DNA from: Fodinisporobacter ferrooxydans
Lineage (GTDB): Bacteria > Bacillota > Bacilli > Tumebacillales > MYW30-H2
Reading direction: 5' to 3'
Length of the DNA: 64,000 nt
Assembly: GCF_022818495.1 (NCBI RefSeq)
Contig: NZ_CP089291.1
Location: 3,737,501-3,801,500 of the forward strand
Position 1 is the first letter of the stretch; every line of letters begins with the position of its first letter. The notes under the pieces are model-generated. The model saw nothing but the letters and a program-made list of their open reading frames with translations, did no database searches and was not told where the DNA came from. This document shows, piece by piece, positions 56,254-63,801 of this stretch. A program made the position numbers and the translations under genes.

Positions 56254-56850
56254 TCAAACCTTTTCTATAGCATAAAGAACAGGAGGAACGCCGGATGGAT
56301 TGACAAATGTATACGAGAGAACGCGATATTCTGCCATCGGCAACCGTTTCACATAATCGTTTACTGCGTCAGCCTCTGCTTGTCCGCCCTCGTGGCCCAG
56401 ATACGCTACCATCGCCATGATTCCATGTTGCCGCAAATACGGAAGCAATGTCTCAATCATGGGAATTGTCGTCTCCGCACGCGTCAGGATCGATTTATCG
56501 CTGCGGGGCAAATATCCCAGATTGCCCATAATTGCCGTGACTTGTCCCTGCCAAGATGGATCGAGCAACGTGTGCAGACAATCGTGGGAAATCTGATGCA
56601 ATTGGACACGGGAAGATATTTTTTTTTGCTGCAATACGGCAGTTGTTGTATATAACGCTTGCGTTTGCACATCACAGCCGACTACACATCCCTTTGATCC
56701 TACATGTTCTGCCAAAAAAACCGTATCATGCCCGTTGCCGACCGTAACATCGATGGCAAACCGCGGTACATCCTTTGGTGCCTGTGCAAATGCCTGCCGT
56801 ACCAGAGTATGTGTGAAATGTAGGATCGGCTGCAAGATCAAGGGGTTCAT
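56254..56850 (-). CDS. ytqB: tRNA wobble-uridine methyltransferase YtqB (MnmM-like)
   Basis: This is a class I methyltransferase of 198 residues: FAIDVTVGNGHDTVFLAEHVG (SAM motif I), VVGCDVQTQALYTT, and IMGNLGYLPRSDKSILTRAETT with the NLGYLP signature of the YtqB/rRNA-methylase-like family. The Bacillus subtilis homologue is assigned as MnmM, which methylates nm5(s2)U34 of tRNA to mnm5(s2)U. The ATG overlaps the ytqA stop by 4 bases, so the pair is a coupled operon. Finding this housekeeping pair between att sites is unusual. Confidence 0.88.
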   Translation of the reverse strand: MNPLILQPILHFTHTLVRQAFAQAPKDVPRFAIDVTVGNGHDTVFLAEHVGSKGCVVGCDVQTQALYTTTAVLQQKKISSRVQLHQISHDCLHTLLDPSWQGQVTAIMGNLGYLPRSDKSILTRAETTIPMIETLLPYLRQHGIMAMVAYLGHEGGQAEADAVNDYVKRLPMAEYRVLSYTFVNPSGVPPVLYAIEKV

Positions 56851-57923
56851 GTCAAATCACCTTTCATCGCATTCTGAAAACGATGTGCGACGCCATGCGG
56901 AACAAATACCGGATATTTGGCCCTAAGGCCGCCACCGATACTCGCTTGAACGGCATGAAAATCAACATCTCCCCAATCTTTTGGGTGATCGCGGCAAATT
57001 CCATTATAAAATTTTCCTTGCCAAGAGTCCCTGCGCTTTAATTCTTCGTCAATCCCATTCAACACTTCCCATTTTTTACGGCTCCAGAATGGTCCTAACA
57101 ACGTCTCTGGCGGTCCATCTCCTGTCAATCGATGAATCGCCATCGCAGGCGGCAAAATTTCCAACGTATCACAAATTAACTGAATGTACCGTTCTTTTGT
57201 CAAAAGTTCGAATTTTCCCTCTATATATTCGTTTGCCAATGGGGTTCCATGCAACACGTGCAACAAATGCAGCTTTACGCCTTCTGTCGGAAGCATAGCA
57301 ACAATTTCTGCCGTCTGCATCATCATTTCATCCGTCTCGCCGGGCAGTCCATAGATCATGTGCGTGCAAGTCTGGATTCCGCGTTTCTTTAATTCGAATA
57401 AACCAGCCAAAAACGTCGGTGTATCATGTGCCCGGTTGATACGTTTGGACGTTTGCTCATGAACGGTTTGCAATCCCAATTCTACTATGAGAAATGTACG
57501 TGTATGCAACTCTGCCAACAAGTCGAGAACATCTCCCGGCAGACAATCCGGTCTTGTGGCAATCGAGATCCCGATTACATCCGGCAGCGCCAACACCGCT
57601 TCATACATCTCCCGCAATTCTTCGACTGGTGCGTACGTATTGCTAAATGCTTGAAAGTATGCGATATACTTGGCTTTTGGCCACTTTTTATGCAATGTTC
57701 CGCGCACATCTTCAAATTGCTGAACAAGATTGCGCCGACGGGATCCTGCAAAATCACCGGAGCCTCGTGCACTGCAAAACGTACAGCCGCCAAAAGCAAC
57801 TGTACCATCCCGATTGGGGCAGGTAAAACCGGCATCCAAAGGCACTTTAAATACTTTTCCGCCAAACTGTTTTCGCAAATCAAAATTCCATGTGTGATAT
57901 CGTTTATCGCCCCATAGGTTCAT
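56847..57923 (-). CDS. ytqA: Radical SAM protein YtqA (MnmL-like)
   Basis: The 358-residue protein has the 4Fe-4S radical SAM triad in CPNRDGTVAFGGCTFCSARG, with the wider-spaced form used by the YtqA/YhcC family. It also has YFQAFSNTYAPVEELREMY, GISIATRPDCLPGDVLDLL, VELGLQTVHEQTSKRINRAHD, HMIYGLPGETDEMM and KLHLLHVLHGTPLA. As recalled from recent work, Bacillus YtqA acts with YtqB in forming mnm5(s2)U34 of tRNA; the exact step is family knowledge, not seen here. It is the first element gene after attR. Confidence 0.88.
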   Translation of the reverse strand: MNLWGDKRYHTWNFDLRKQFGGKVFKVPLDAGFTCPNRDGTVAFGGCTFCSARGSGDFAGSRRRNLVQQFEDVRGTLHKKWPKAKYIAYFQAFSNTYAPVEELREMYEAVLALPDVIGISIATRPDCLPGDVLDLLAELHTRTFLIVELGLQTVHEQTSKRINRAHDTPTFLAGLFELKKRGIQTCTHMIYGLPGETDEMMMQTAEIVAMLPTEGVKLHLLHVLHGTPLANEYIEGKFELLTKERYIQLICDTLEILPPAMAIHRLTGDGPPETLLGPFWSRKKWEVLNGIDEELKRRDSWQGKFYNGICRDHPKDWGDVDFHAVQASIGGGLRAKYPVFVPHGVAHRFQNAMKGDLT

Positions 57924-57942
57924 TCTTTTTCACCACAGCCTC

Positions 57943-58530
57943 TCATGCTACTGCAACTTGATGGTTTCTCCAAATAAAGGTAGAATCTGCAACAAACATT
58001 GTGTGACAAATTGTTCCCATTGGATTCCCAATTGCCAATACCCATTCTCCGACTCGTATGTCTTTCGAATGGCCAAGCGGCAAAATCACGGTTCGCTTTG
58101 GAATTTTTGCTTTTAGAATCGCCAAATCAAGATCATAATTGGTCGCTACCACTTTTGCAGATACCGTTTTTTTCACATCGTACAATCGCAGCTTGACATC
58201 TTCCGAGCCATGTATCACATGTTCATTCGTCAGAATATATCCATCCTCGTGAAAGACAAAGCCTGTGCCAATATTCATGGCTTGAGGACGTGCTTGCTGC
58301 TCTTGTCTGGGCGTGGAAAAAAATAGCTCCCACGGACTTGAGGGACGATTGCCAGCAAACGTACGTTCCGATTTTTGCATGACTTCTATATTGACAACCG
58401 CTTCTTTGTACCGATCGACAATGTCGGCGAAACTCGTTGCAAATCCTCCAAAGATTGGCTTTCTTTTTCTTCCAGCAGGCGTTTTTGTTGCTTGGTTCCC
58501 TTGGGATTGTTTTGAACGATTGGTTTTCAC
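57943..58530 (-). CDS. Split HtrA-like serine protease, 5' segment
   Basis: The first 170 residues are protease: a basic N-terminus without signal peptide, ADIVDRYKEAVVNIEV, MNIGTGFVFHEDGYILTNEHVIHG with His104, NYDLDLAILKAK with Asp135, and VGEWVLAIGNP. After the core at 58021-58029 the frame continues for 25 unrelated residues and stops at 57943. The Ser-bearing part is at 53403-53672. Family members of this type are cytoplasmic HtrA-like proteins lacking PDZ domains. The GTG start at 58530 follows GGGGTGAG. The segment alone would lack the catalytic Ser. Confidence 0.9.
   Translation of the reverse strand: MKTNRSKQSQGNQATKTPAGRKRKPIFGGFATSFADIVDRYKEAVVNIEVMQKSERTFAGNRPSSPWELFFSTPRQEQQARPQAMNIGTGFVFHEDGYILTNEHVIHGSEDVKLRLYDVKKTVSAKVVATNYDLDLAILKAKIPKRTVILPLGHSKDIRVGEWVLAIGNPMGTICHTMFVADSTFIWRNHQVAVA
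57997..58029. other. attR-like junction of the intervening element
   Basis: The arm CATTGTGTGACAAATTGTT (57997-58015), a 5-base gap and the core TGGATTCCC (58021-58029) lead directly into the protease 5' segment. The arm mirrors the attL arm except for a 2-base insertion and one mismatch. Confidence 0.8.
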
Positions 58531-58591
58531 CGTATCTCACCCCGCTGACAATGGCATCACACTCATTTCAAGCGTGTCGTTCCTGACTTTC

Positions 58592-58609
58592 TAGTATTAC
58601 GTAGTACTA
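58592..58609. promoter_or_regulatory. Near-perfect palindrome upstream of the split protease
   Basis: TAGTATTACGTAGTACTA matches its own reverse complement at 16 of 18 positions and is centred on TACGTA, 62 bases before the protease start. It could be an operator. No repressor partner is identified, and no clean sporulation-sigma promoter was found beside it. Confidence 0.4.
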
Positions 58610-58703
58610 TGGTATTCCTTTTGCCTGCCGTTTAGTGAGTACACGAATGTCCTATAGGGCAAACACCCAGAGCAAACTTGGCTTCATCAAGGAATCGTTC
58701 AAT

Positions 58704-58727
58704 AAAAAACCGACCCGTTACGGTCGG
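58704..58727 (-). terminator. Intrinsic terminator
   Basis: The 6-bp perfect stem CCGACC/GGTCGG with a 6-base loop is followed on the minus strand by TTTTTT. It ends the gene at 58738. Confidence 0.85.
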
Positions 58728-58737
58728 ATTGGATTCC

Positions 58738-58998
58738 TTACGATTGCTCCTGTTCGGGTTTCAAGTATTCCATACCTTTTAGTACTTTATAATACAAATC
58801 CCTGGCATCCCGACCGTGGATAATCGCATTATTCCGCAACAAAAACGGCACATCGGAACATATGCCGCAGAATTCCTGCCCTACACAATCTTCCACTTCA
58901 ATCGGTTGATTCGGATACTCTTTTTGTAATAAATCATAAACAGGCTGGGAAAATTTCTCCATATTTTTCTTGCACATTTTTATTGAAATGACTGACAC
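58738..58998 (-). CDS. YuzB-like (DUF1450) small protein
   Basis: This 86-residue protein shows the DUF1450 pattern: a beta-strand with Cys near the N-terminus (ISIKMCKKN), a helix, then VEDCVGQEFCGICSDVPFLLRNNAIIHGRDARDL. The Cys-rich CxxxxxCxxC stretch is followed by the FxLxNNxxIxGxDA ending. These proteins look like thioredoxin-fold or metal-binding small proteins of unknown role. The GTG start at 58998 has GGGG upstream. A second family member lies at 59631. Confidence 0.7.
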   Translation of the reverse strand: MSVISIKMCKKNMEKFSQPVYDLLQKEYPNQPIEVEDCVGQEFCGICSDVPFLLRNNAIIHGRDARDLYYKVLKGMEYLKPEQEQS

Positions 58999-59182
58999 CG
59001 ATTACATCCCCTTGTCAAATTCTTCTCCCCATAATAGTACATCATTCTGCAAAAAATGTCTCTTTCATTCAGCGAGTTTCTTACGACTTGTATACATCCC
59101 TGTCCAATCGCGTTTGCTTCATATGGAAACATCCATTAGGAAACGCCTGCAAATGCAACTGGGAACATCTACCGCAAATTTG

Positions 59183-59425
59183 TTACGCTTGCATTGCTGC
59201 AATCGGAATTCTGATATCGTATCCGCATCTCCCGCAACTGAATAAATGCACACAGACGGCATTCTCCATATTTCCCTTAACCTTAAGGATCCAATCGTTT
59301 TCATAAGGGGCGTATGGACCCAACCAATCAATAACGGGACCCATATTCTGCAACTGTTCCAGACACCTTGGACAAGTTGTTTCCAACGTTTGAAGCCCGT
59401 TGCATATCGGACAAATCACATCCAT
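59183..59425 (-). CDS. Small double zinc-ribbon-like protein
   Basis: The 80 residues contain two Cys pairs at each end: MDVICPICNG and TTCPRCLEQL near the start, and FSCGRCGYDIRIP near the end. This suggests bound zinc. I do not recognise the family. The ATG at 59425 has AGGAG eight bases upstream. It lies between two YuzB-like genes. Confidence 0.6.
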   Translation of the reverse strand: MDVICPICNGLQTLETTCPRCLEQLQNMGPVIDWLGPYAPYENDWILKVKGNMENAVCVHLFSCGRCGYDIRIPIAAMQA

Positions 59426-59630
59426 TTCCACCACTCCTAAACGTTACTCTGACGATACCTGCAAAATTTGTAGTTATAGAGTAACCAAGGGATGCAACAG
59501 ATACTCGGATTTTTCCGATAAAGACATATCATTTGATGCTGTTTTGACGAAATGATGTTGTATGGTGTATCGTAAGGACATTCCTTTTTCTTGTACTATA
59601 ATGAGGTGAATTCCAATCGGTATTGTACTT

Positions 59631-59852
59631 GTGGAAGTTTGTGACATCAATCCAATATGCCTGCTGGATATCGAGGCTCTTGAACAAGAATATCCGGGAG
59701 TTTCCGTTCTGAAAACATCCTGTTTAAGCAATTGTTCCATTTGTGCGGAAACACCTTTTGCGTATGTAAATGGTGAAATGCTGACGGCCGATTCGCCTGA
59801 ACTCCTCCTTGCACAGATACGCAAACAGATTGAAGAGGAACTCGTGCAATAG
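59631..59852 (+). CDS. YuzB-like (DUF1450) small protein, start uncertain
   Basis: From the GTG at 59631 this gives 73 residues: MEVCDINPICLLDIEAL, then VLKTSCLSNCSICAETPFAYVNGEMLTADSPELL, a close match to the YuzB pattern (CLxxCxxC and FAxVNGExxxADSPEEL). GAGGTGA sits 21 bases before this GTG, which is too far. In-frame ATT at 59622 would place the site at normal distance and add three residues (VLV) that suit the family, so a non-standard start is possible. It converges on the DUF2797 gene. Confidence 0.7.
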   Translation: MEVCDINPICLLDIEALEQEYPGVSVLKTSCLSNCSICAETPFAYVNGEMLTADSPELLLAQIRKQIEEELVQ

Positions 59853-59861
59853 CAGATAAAA

Positions 59862-59890
59862 ATGAGCCGATTGCGGAACCGCCGGCTCAT
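59862..59890. terminator. Bidirectional terminator
   Basis: ATGAGCCG pairs perfectly with CGGCTCAT, flanked by AAAAA on one side and TTTC on the other. It lies between the convergent YuzB-like and DUF2797 genes. Confidence 0.78.
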
Positions 59891-59952
59891 TTCATCTTAC
59901 TTTACATAATGACTTACTTAATATTACGACTCCCAACCGGCAATAAATTCCC

Positions 59953-60777
59953 CTACGAAGCGGAAGATTCTTCGACTTGGATTTTTTCAAATCGAATTTC
60001 TACTTTATATCCCGCATGTTTTTTAATATTAAGTACACCCGTATCAAGCAGCAGGTACTGTCCCTTAATGCCGATCAGCCTTCCTTCCAGGCTCTCCAGC
60101 TTATCAAAGCTTAATGATTTCACCTTATCAATTTGTTCCAACAACGGGTACGTAAACTCGTAAATCTGCTCTTCCGACAGCAAATACGGCTGGAATTCTG
60201 CAGGTACAATTGTTTTCACATGCGCAAGTGTTTCCAGAAGGTCCACATCCGCAAAATCGCCTTTTAACATTTTTCTCCAATCGGTTTTATCAGGAATATG
60301 TTGGCTGATCGATACTTCCAATTCACCGGCCATTTTGCGTGTCGGCAATTCGGCAATCGGTATGGCTTGAATGGCGCCTTGATCCATCCAACGCGCCATA
60401 TAGCGGCTTTTACGCGTTAAGCCAACCTTCACATGGTTGCTGAATGCCAGATATACATAATGAGGAACCATACAATGGCTCATGGCAAACGATTCGTCTC
60501 TGCATGTCCCTTGATCAAAATGACACTCATGTGGTTTTACAATGCATAAGTCACATTCTGCCAACGATGTAAAACATGGATAACAATAGCCGCTATTGTA
60601 TAATTTTTTCACATTTCTGCCACATGCGATACAAGACCGTTGACCGTGAAAAACAAATTGGACATGGTGTCCGATCCATTCATTCATGGGAATGATCTGA
60701 TCATCCAAGAGTAAAGAATATTGAACCGGAGTTTCCGGAAGGTGCATCATTGCTTTTAAAAATCCTATCTTCTGCAT
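59953..60777 (-). CDS. DUF2797 protein
   Basis: This 274-residue protein has an N-terminal zinc-ribbon area with many Cys (CIACGRNVKKLYNSGYCYPC, LAECDLCIVKPHECHFDQGTC) and the DUF2797 block PHYVYLAFSNHVKVGLTRKSRYMARWMDQGA. This last is similar to a GIY-YIG-like VYLAxSxxVKVGxTR fold. Function is unknown; the family resembles nuclease-fold proteins. It starts at an ATG with GGGAACAG upstream. Confidence 0.8.
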   Translation of the reverse strand: MQKIGFLKAMMHLPETPVQYSLLLDDQIIPMNEWIGHHVQFVFHGQRSCIACGRNVKKLYNSGYCYPCFTSLAECDLCIVKPHECHFDQGTCRDESFAMSHCMVPHYVYLAFSNHVKVGLTRKSRYMARWMDQGAIQAIPIAELPTRKMAGELEVSISQHIPDKTDWRKMLKGDFADVDLLETLAHVKTIVPAEFQPYLLSEEQIYEFTYPLLEQIDKVKSLSFDKLESLEGRLIGIKGQYLLLDTGVLNIKKHAGYKVEIRFEKIQVEESSAS

Positions 60778-60931
60778 TCGCTGTTCCCTTTCTATATACG
60801 AGGTTGTTTACGAGTAGTGTATCATATTTTCTTGCAAAGCTGTGCAGGAAATGGCAGCCGCCTCGATGCAGAGCAACGCGGCTGTTGGGGTAAACTAGTG
60901 AAAAAGAAAAATAAGCACAGGAGGGATACCT

Positions 60932-61588
60932 TTGAGTATTCTGATATATAGTGCGATTGCACCGGCAATTGTTTTAATGATATGGATCTATACGCGGGAC
61001 AAACTTCATCCGGAACCAAAACACCAGGTTTTGCGTTTATTTGTGTTGGGTGCAGTCATTGTGTTTCCCGCAGGTCTGATTGAACGTTGGCTTTTGATTA
61101 CGCATTTCATCCACGGAAATGATGGCCTCTATACCATTCTGCTAACCGCATTTTTTGTCGCCGGCATGGTCGAAGAGTTTTTAAAAGCAGGTATTTTTCA
61201 CAGAGGTGTTTTCTTGCATAAAGAATTTGACGAGCCCATTGACGGAATTGTATACGCAGTCGCCATCGCCCTGGGCTTTGCGATGGTAGAGAATCTCATG
61301 TATGTGACAAGTTACGGTTTATCGACAGCTTTTTTGCGATCTGTCACGGCCGTCCCGGCACACATGTTTTTTGGAATTTCAATGGGATACCACTTTACCC
61401 GTGTAAAACAAGGAAAAAGTCCCATGTATACCGCTTACCTTGTCCCTGCTTTATATCATGGCATATATGATTCATTTGCAATGATCGATGGATTCTGGGG
61501 CAATCTTGCATTAACCGGATATCTGACATATCTGATTCTGTTAAGCGCCGCCCGCGTACGTCAATTACAGCGGGAAGTGCTGGTTTAG
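60932..61588 (+). CDS. prsW: PrsW-type intramembrane glutamic protease
   Basis: PrsW makes the first cut in the anti-sigma factor RsiW, releasing SigW in the envelope stress response. The 218-residue protein has eight or so hydrophobic segments and the signature residues: MVEEFLKAGIF (EExxK), GFAMVENLMYV, PAHMFFGISMGYHF and YHGIYDSFAM (HxxxD). The start is TTG at 60932 behind GGAGGG. In Bacillus subtilis prsW lies beside sleB-ypeB; here it is 36 kb from ypeB. Confidence 0.92.
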   Translation: MSILIYSAIAPAIVLMIWIYTRDKLHPEPKHQVLRLFVLGAVIVFPAGLIERWLLITHFIHGNDGLYTILLTAFFVAGMVEEFLKAGIFHRGVFLHKEFDEPIDGIVYAVAIALGFAMVENLMYVTSYGLSTAFLRSVTAVPAHMFFGISMGYHFTRVKQGKSPMYTAYLVPALYHGIYDSFAMIDGFWGNLALTGYLTYLILLSAARVRQLQREVLV

Positions 61589-61977
61589 GAAAACAAGTTG
61601 CCGGTCATTTGCAAACGACGGTCAATTTCCTCGCTTGCCCGTTGCATTCGGTTTTTTATTTGCTCGTTCCGTGTATATTGAAACGCAAATCGATAACATC
61701 TGCCAGCCGCCCGCAAATACGCTTCGTATGTTTCCTTTTGTTTTGCGGTAAGCGCCATACTGGCTGACATTTCGTACTCTTGTCCGAGTGCAATCAACTT
61801 CGCAAGGAGTTCATCCAGTGTTCGCGCTTGCCGCACCGCTATCGTACAAGCATTCCAAATGTTCGGATCTTGTGTGGAACCAAACCAGTTGACAATCCTT
61901 GATGACCAAATGTTGCGAACGAAGGGAAACCCGATCGTGCGAAAAAAAGGTCCGGTGAATCGTTTTGAGTTTCTCAT
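61585..61977 (-). CDS. Hypothetical protein
   Basis: This 130-residue, basic, mostly helical protein (RQARTLDELLAKLIALGQEYE, YLRAAGRCYRFAFQYTRNEQIKNRMQRASEEIDRRL) has no membrane segment. The ATG at 61977 has AAAGGACA upstream; an ATG at 61998 is an alternative. Its end overlaps the prsW end by 4 bases (convergent). Family unknown. Confidence 0.6.
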   Translation of the reverse strand: MRNSKRFTGPFFRTIGFPFVRNIWSSRIVNWFGSTQDPNIWNACTIAVRQARTLDELLAKLIALGQEYEMSASMALTAKQKETYEAYLRAAGRCYRFAFQYTRNEQIKNRMQRASEEIDRRLQMTGNLFS

Positions 61978-62032
61978 GTCCGATTGTCCTTTATTCATCT
62001 GTTTCTCGAATATTTGTTTATCGAATATTTGT

Positions 62033-62392
62033 CTATCGCATATCGTGGCCTTGCGAACCGAAAGGCTTGGGACCTGCCGGAACTCCTTCAAACACCAGCA
62101 TCCAGCCGTTTTCCGCACGGTACATGCGCATATCTGCCTTGTCATCCATCATGAGCATCTGGAATAAATTCATATCTGTTTTCATAAAAGGGCTTAAATA
62201 CTCATCGTGAATCCGCAAATTTAAAATTCGGTATTTATCTTCCTGGCGGACCAGAATTCCGTCTTTCACCGCATACTCGGCCACCATTTCTTCCCCTGTC
62301 AGTTTGCGATTGCGATGGTGCCGCAAAGATTCATATACGTTGCGGGCAGCTTTTGCTTTCCTGCTTGCTTCCGTTATCAGAACATATTTCAT
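62033..62392 (-). CDS. Hypothetical protein
   Basis: This 119-residue protein starts MKYVLITEASRKAKAARNVYESLRHHRNRKLTGEEMVAEYAVKDG and continues with FQMLMMDDKADMRMYRAENGWMLVFEGVP. I do not recognise it. The ATG at 62392 follows GAGGGATAG. It is 55 bases upstream of the gene at 61585-61977 and may be co-transcribed. Confidence 0.6.
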   Translation of the reverse strand: MKYVLITEASRKAKAARNVYESLRHHRNRKLTGEEMVAEYAVKDGILVRQEDKYRILNLRIHDEYLSPFMKTDMNLFQMLMMDDKADMRMYRAENGWMLVFEGVPAGPKPFGSQGHDMR

Positions 62393-62489
62393 GTTTCTAT
62401 CCCTCTTTATCCCTGTATCAAACCTGTTTGAAATCCCCACTCTGATCAATCAAATCATTGTCATGAAGTTTTCAACCCTATCATAGCAT

Positions 62490-62511
62490 AAAAAAAGCCC
62501 GTGTGGCGGGC
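62490..62511 (-). terminator. Intrinsic terminator pointing leftward
   Basis: The 5-bp perfect stem GCCCG/CGGGC with loop CCACA is followed by seven T residues on the minus strand. The only minus-strand gene upstream of it is at 62821-63045, so a transcript ending here would run antisense through the gene at 62596. Confidence 0.75.
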
Positions 62512-62595
62512 ATCCAAATCAAATATCAATCCGAATAACACGGATCGATTCGTTTCATACAATAGGAATATACAGAAACTCCGGAGGTGAGTCAT

Positions 62596-62787
62596 GTGTT
62601 TGAAAAACTCATACAAGAAAAGCAAAAAGTTGACATTATGTATGCAAAAGGAACCGATTACGATTTTTTTATCGGAATCATTACAGAGTTCGATTCTACG
62701 AGTGGCCTGATTCGTATTACATGCAAAGATCAAGAATATATACTGCCTCTTGCATCCATTCGGCGCATTCGAATTATCACAAATTAA
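62596..62787 (+). CDS. Small beta-rich protein, unknown
   Basis: This 63-residue protein (MFEKLIQEKQKVDIMYAKG, then FFIGIITEFDSTSGLIRITCKDQEYILPLASIRRIRI) has a pattern of five short strands reminiscent of an Sm-like or OB barrel. The start is GTG at 62596 with GGAGGTGA five bases upstream, a very strong site. Family not identified. Confidence 0.65.
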   Translation: MFEKLIQEKQKVDIMYAKGTDYDFFIGIITEFDSTSGLIRITCKDQEYILPLASIRRIRIITN

Positions 62788-62820
62788 CGGCTTGGCACAA
62801 GAAGGGTCAATAAAGGTCAA

Positions 62821-63045
62821 TTACACGTCCGACGCGTCTGATGATTCATGTATCGTTGATAAATAGGGATATGCAATGGTTTTTTCAAAAATACTTTTAA
62901 TTTCCTCAAATACTTGTTTGTTCGATTTCCCGCAATATCCTTCACTGGCAAGAATGGCAAATAAAGTTGCAAGCAGATCTTTCGCTTCTTCTTCTTTCAT
63001 TTCATTCACACGTTTTGTAATTTCTTCAAATAGTTTTTTGCTCAT
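62821..63045 (-). CDS. Small hydrophilic helical protein
   Basis: This 74-residue protein (MSKKLFEEITKRVNEMKEEE, AKDLLATLFAILASEGYCGKSNKQVFEEIKSIFEK) has amphipathic helices. GAGGTG lies eleven bases before the ATG at 63045. Family unknown; no function can be proposed. Confidence 0.55.
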   Translation of the reverse strand: MSKKLFEEITKRVNEMKEEEAKDLLATLFAILASEGYCGKSNKQVFEEIKSIFEKTIAYPYLSTIHESSDASDV

Positions 63046-63254
63046 TTGCCTGACACACCTCAACGTATGATAAAGTATATAGAAAAAGACTATGGGTGTA
63101 TCCATTTCGTTCGTCATCTGGAAAATTTTTTCGATACACCCGCTTCTCATCAGCATCTCTCCCCACCGTAAAGATGCCATGCTTTCCCATAAGCACGGAA
63201 AGCGCCCGTCCGTCAGCCCCAATCATCTTTATCCTTTTATCGGAAATGAGACAA

Positions 63255-63428
63255 TCAATGGTGCTCTCGATAAAATTCCTGCAGCAATTGTCCATCTCTC
63301 CACATTTCAACCTTGTAAAATTTTTCTTCATTCAAATATACTTTGACCACTTCATAATCTGTACCAATATACTCATTCCAGATAACAGTTCCTTCTAGCT
63401 GATCGTCCAAAAAAACAACCGCATACAT
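63255..63428 (-). CDS. Small protein of 57 residues, unknown
   Basis: Minus-strand translation from the ATG at 63428 starts MYAVVFLDDQLEGTVIWNEY and ends in LLQEFYREHH (57 residues). It is rich in Tyr, Glu and Asp. The upstream ribosome site (AAGTGATC) is weak. A competing longer frame in this stretch is less convincing in composition. Confidence is moderate. Confidence 0.45.
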   Translation of the reverse strand: MYAVVFLDDQLEGTVIWNEYIGTDYEVVKVYLNEEKFYKVEMWRDGQLLQEFYREHH

Positions 63429-63665
63429 GATCACTTTACATTCACCCTTACTCTACAATATTCATAAACTAATAGAATCGCTATAAACGAAAGTCATTCC
63501 TATGAGAGTATTGCAGACAAACAGGCTTGCCAATGTGTGTACGTAAACCGAATCCAAATATCAGAATAGGCTATGGCGTAAAAATACGGAGACTAGGTAA
63601 ATGCCCTTCCAGATAAAAACCTAAAACATAAGATATTTCATCTAACCTAGAAGGGAGAAATGATT

Positions 63666-63773
63666 ATGTTCGGTACATTTGGCGGATATACACATTGGGC
63701 GATCGTATTCTTAATCATCTTCGTGCTGTTTTTCTTGTTAGTCCCTGGTGCAATGGGAGCAGGCGCTGCTTAA
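63666..63773 (+). CDS. YjcZ-like sporulation miniprotein
   Basis: The 35 residues start MFGTFGGYTHWAIVFLIIFV and continue with one hydrophobic helix, ending in PGAMGAGAA. This is the layout of the Gly-rich, single-helix YjcZ/tiny-TM proteins of Bacilli, several of which are spore-associated. AAGGGAG precedes the ATG and a strong terminator follows, so it is a single-gene unit. Confidence 0.65.
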   Translation: MFGTFGGYTHWAIVFLIIFVLFFLLVPGAMGAGAA

Positions 63774-63801
63774 CTTGTTAATGGAATAGCGAAAAAGAAA
63801 A

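Larger units (their letters stand above)
53664..58029 (-). mobile_element. Intervening serine-recombinase element inside an HtrA-like gene
   Basis: The element is bounded by the same 9-base core TGGATTCCC (53664-53672 and 58021-58029). Removal deletes 4357 bases. It carries, in minus-strand order, ytqA and ytqB homologues, a 193-bp palindrome, a 131-residue protein, a 39-residue ORF and a large serine recombinase whose stop lies next to the attL end. Deleting one core plus interior re-creates [18 protein letters not shown] in frame. This is the organisation of skin-type elements, in which a serine recombinase rebuilds a host gene. Sporulation control is inferred, not shown. Confidence 0.88.

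Noticed and set aside
62006-62043. Short tandem repeat of about 15 bases (TCGAATATTTGTTTA-like)
   Set aside because: There are only two and a half imperfect units. It explains an N-terminal open-frame extension and shows no wider structure.
62461-62820. A minus-strand open frame of 119 codons
   Set aside because: It is antisense to the better supported gene at 62596 (GGAGGTGA plus GTG), has a poor composition and lacks a ribosome-binding site.
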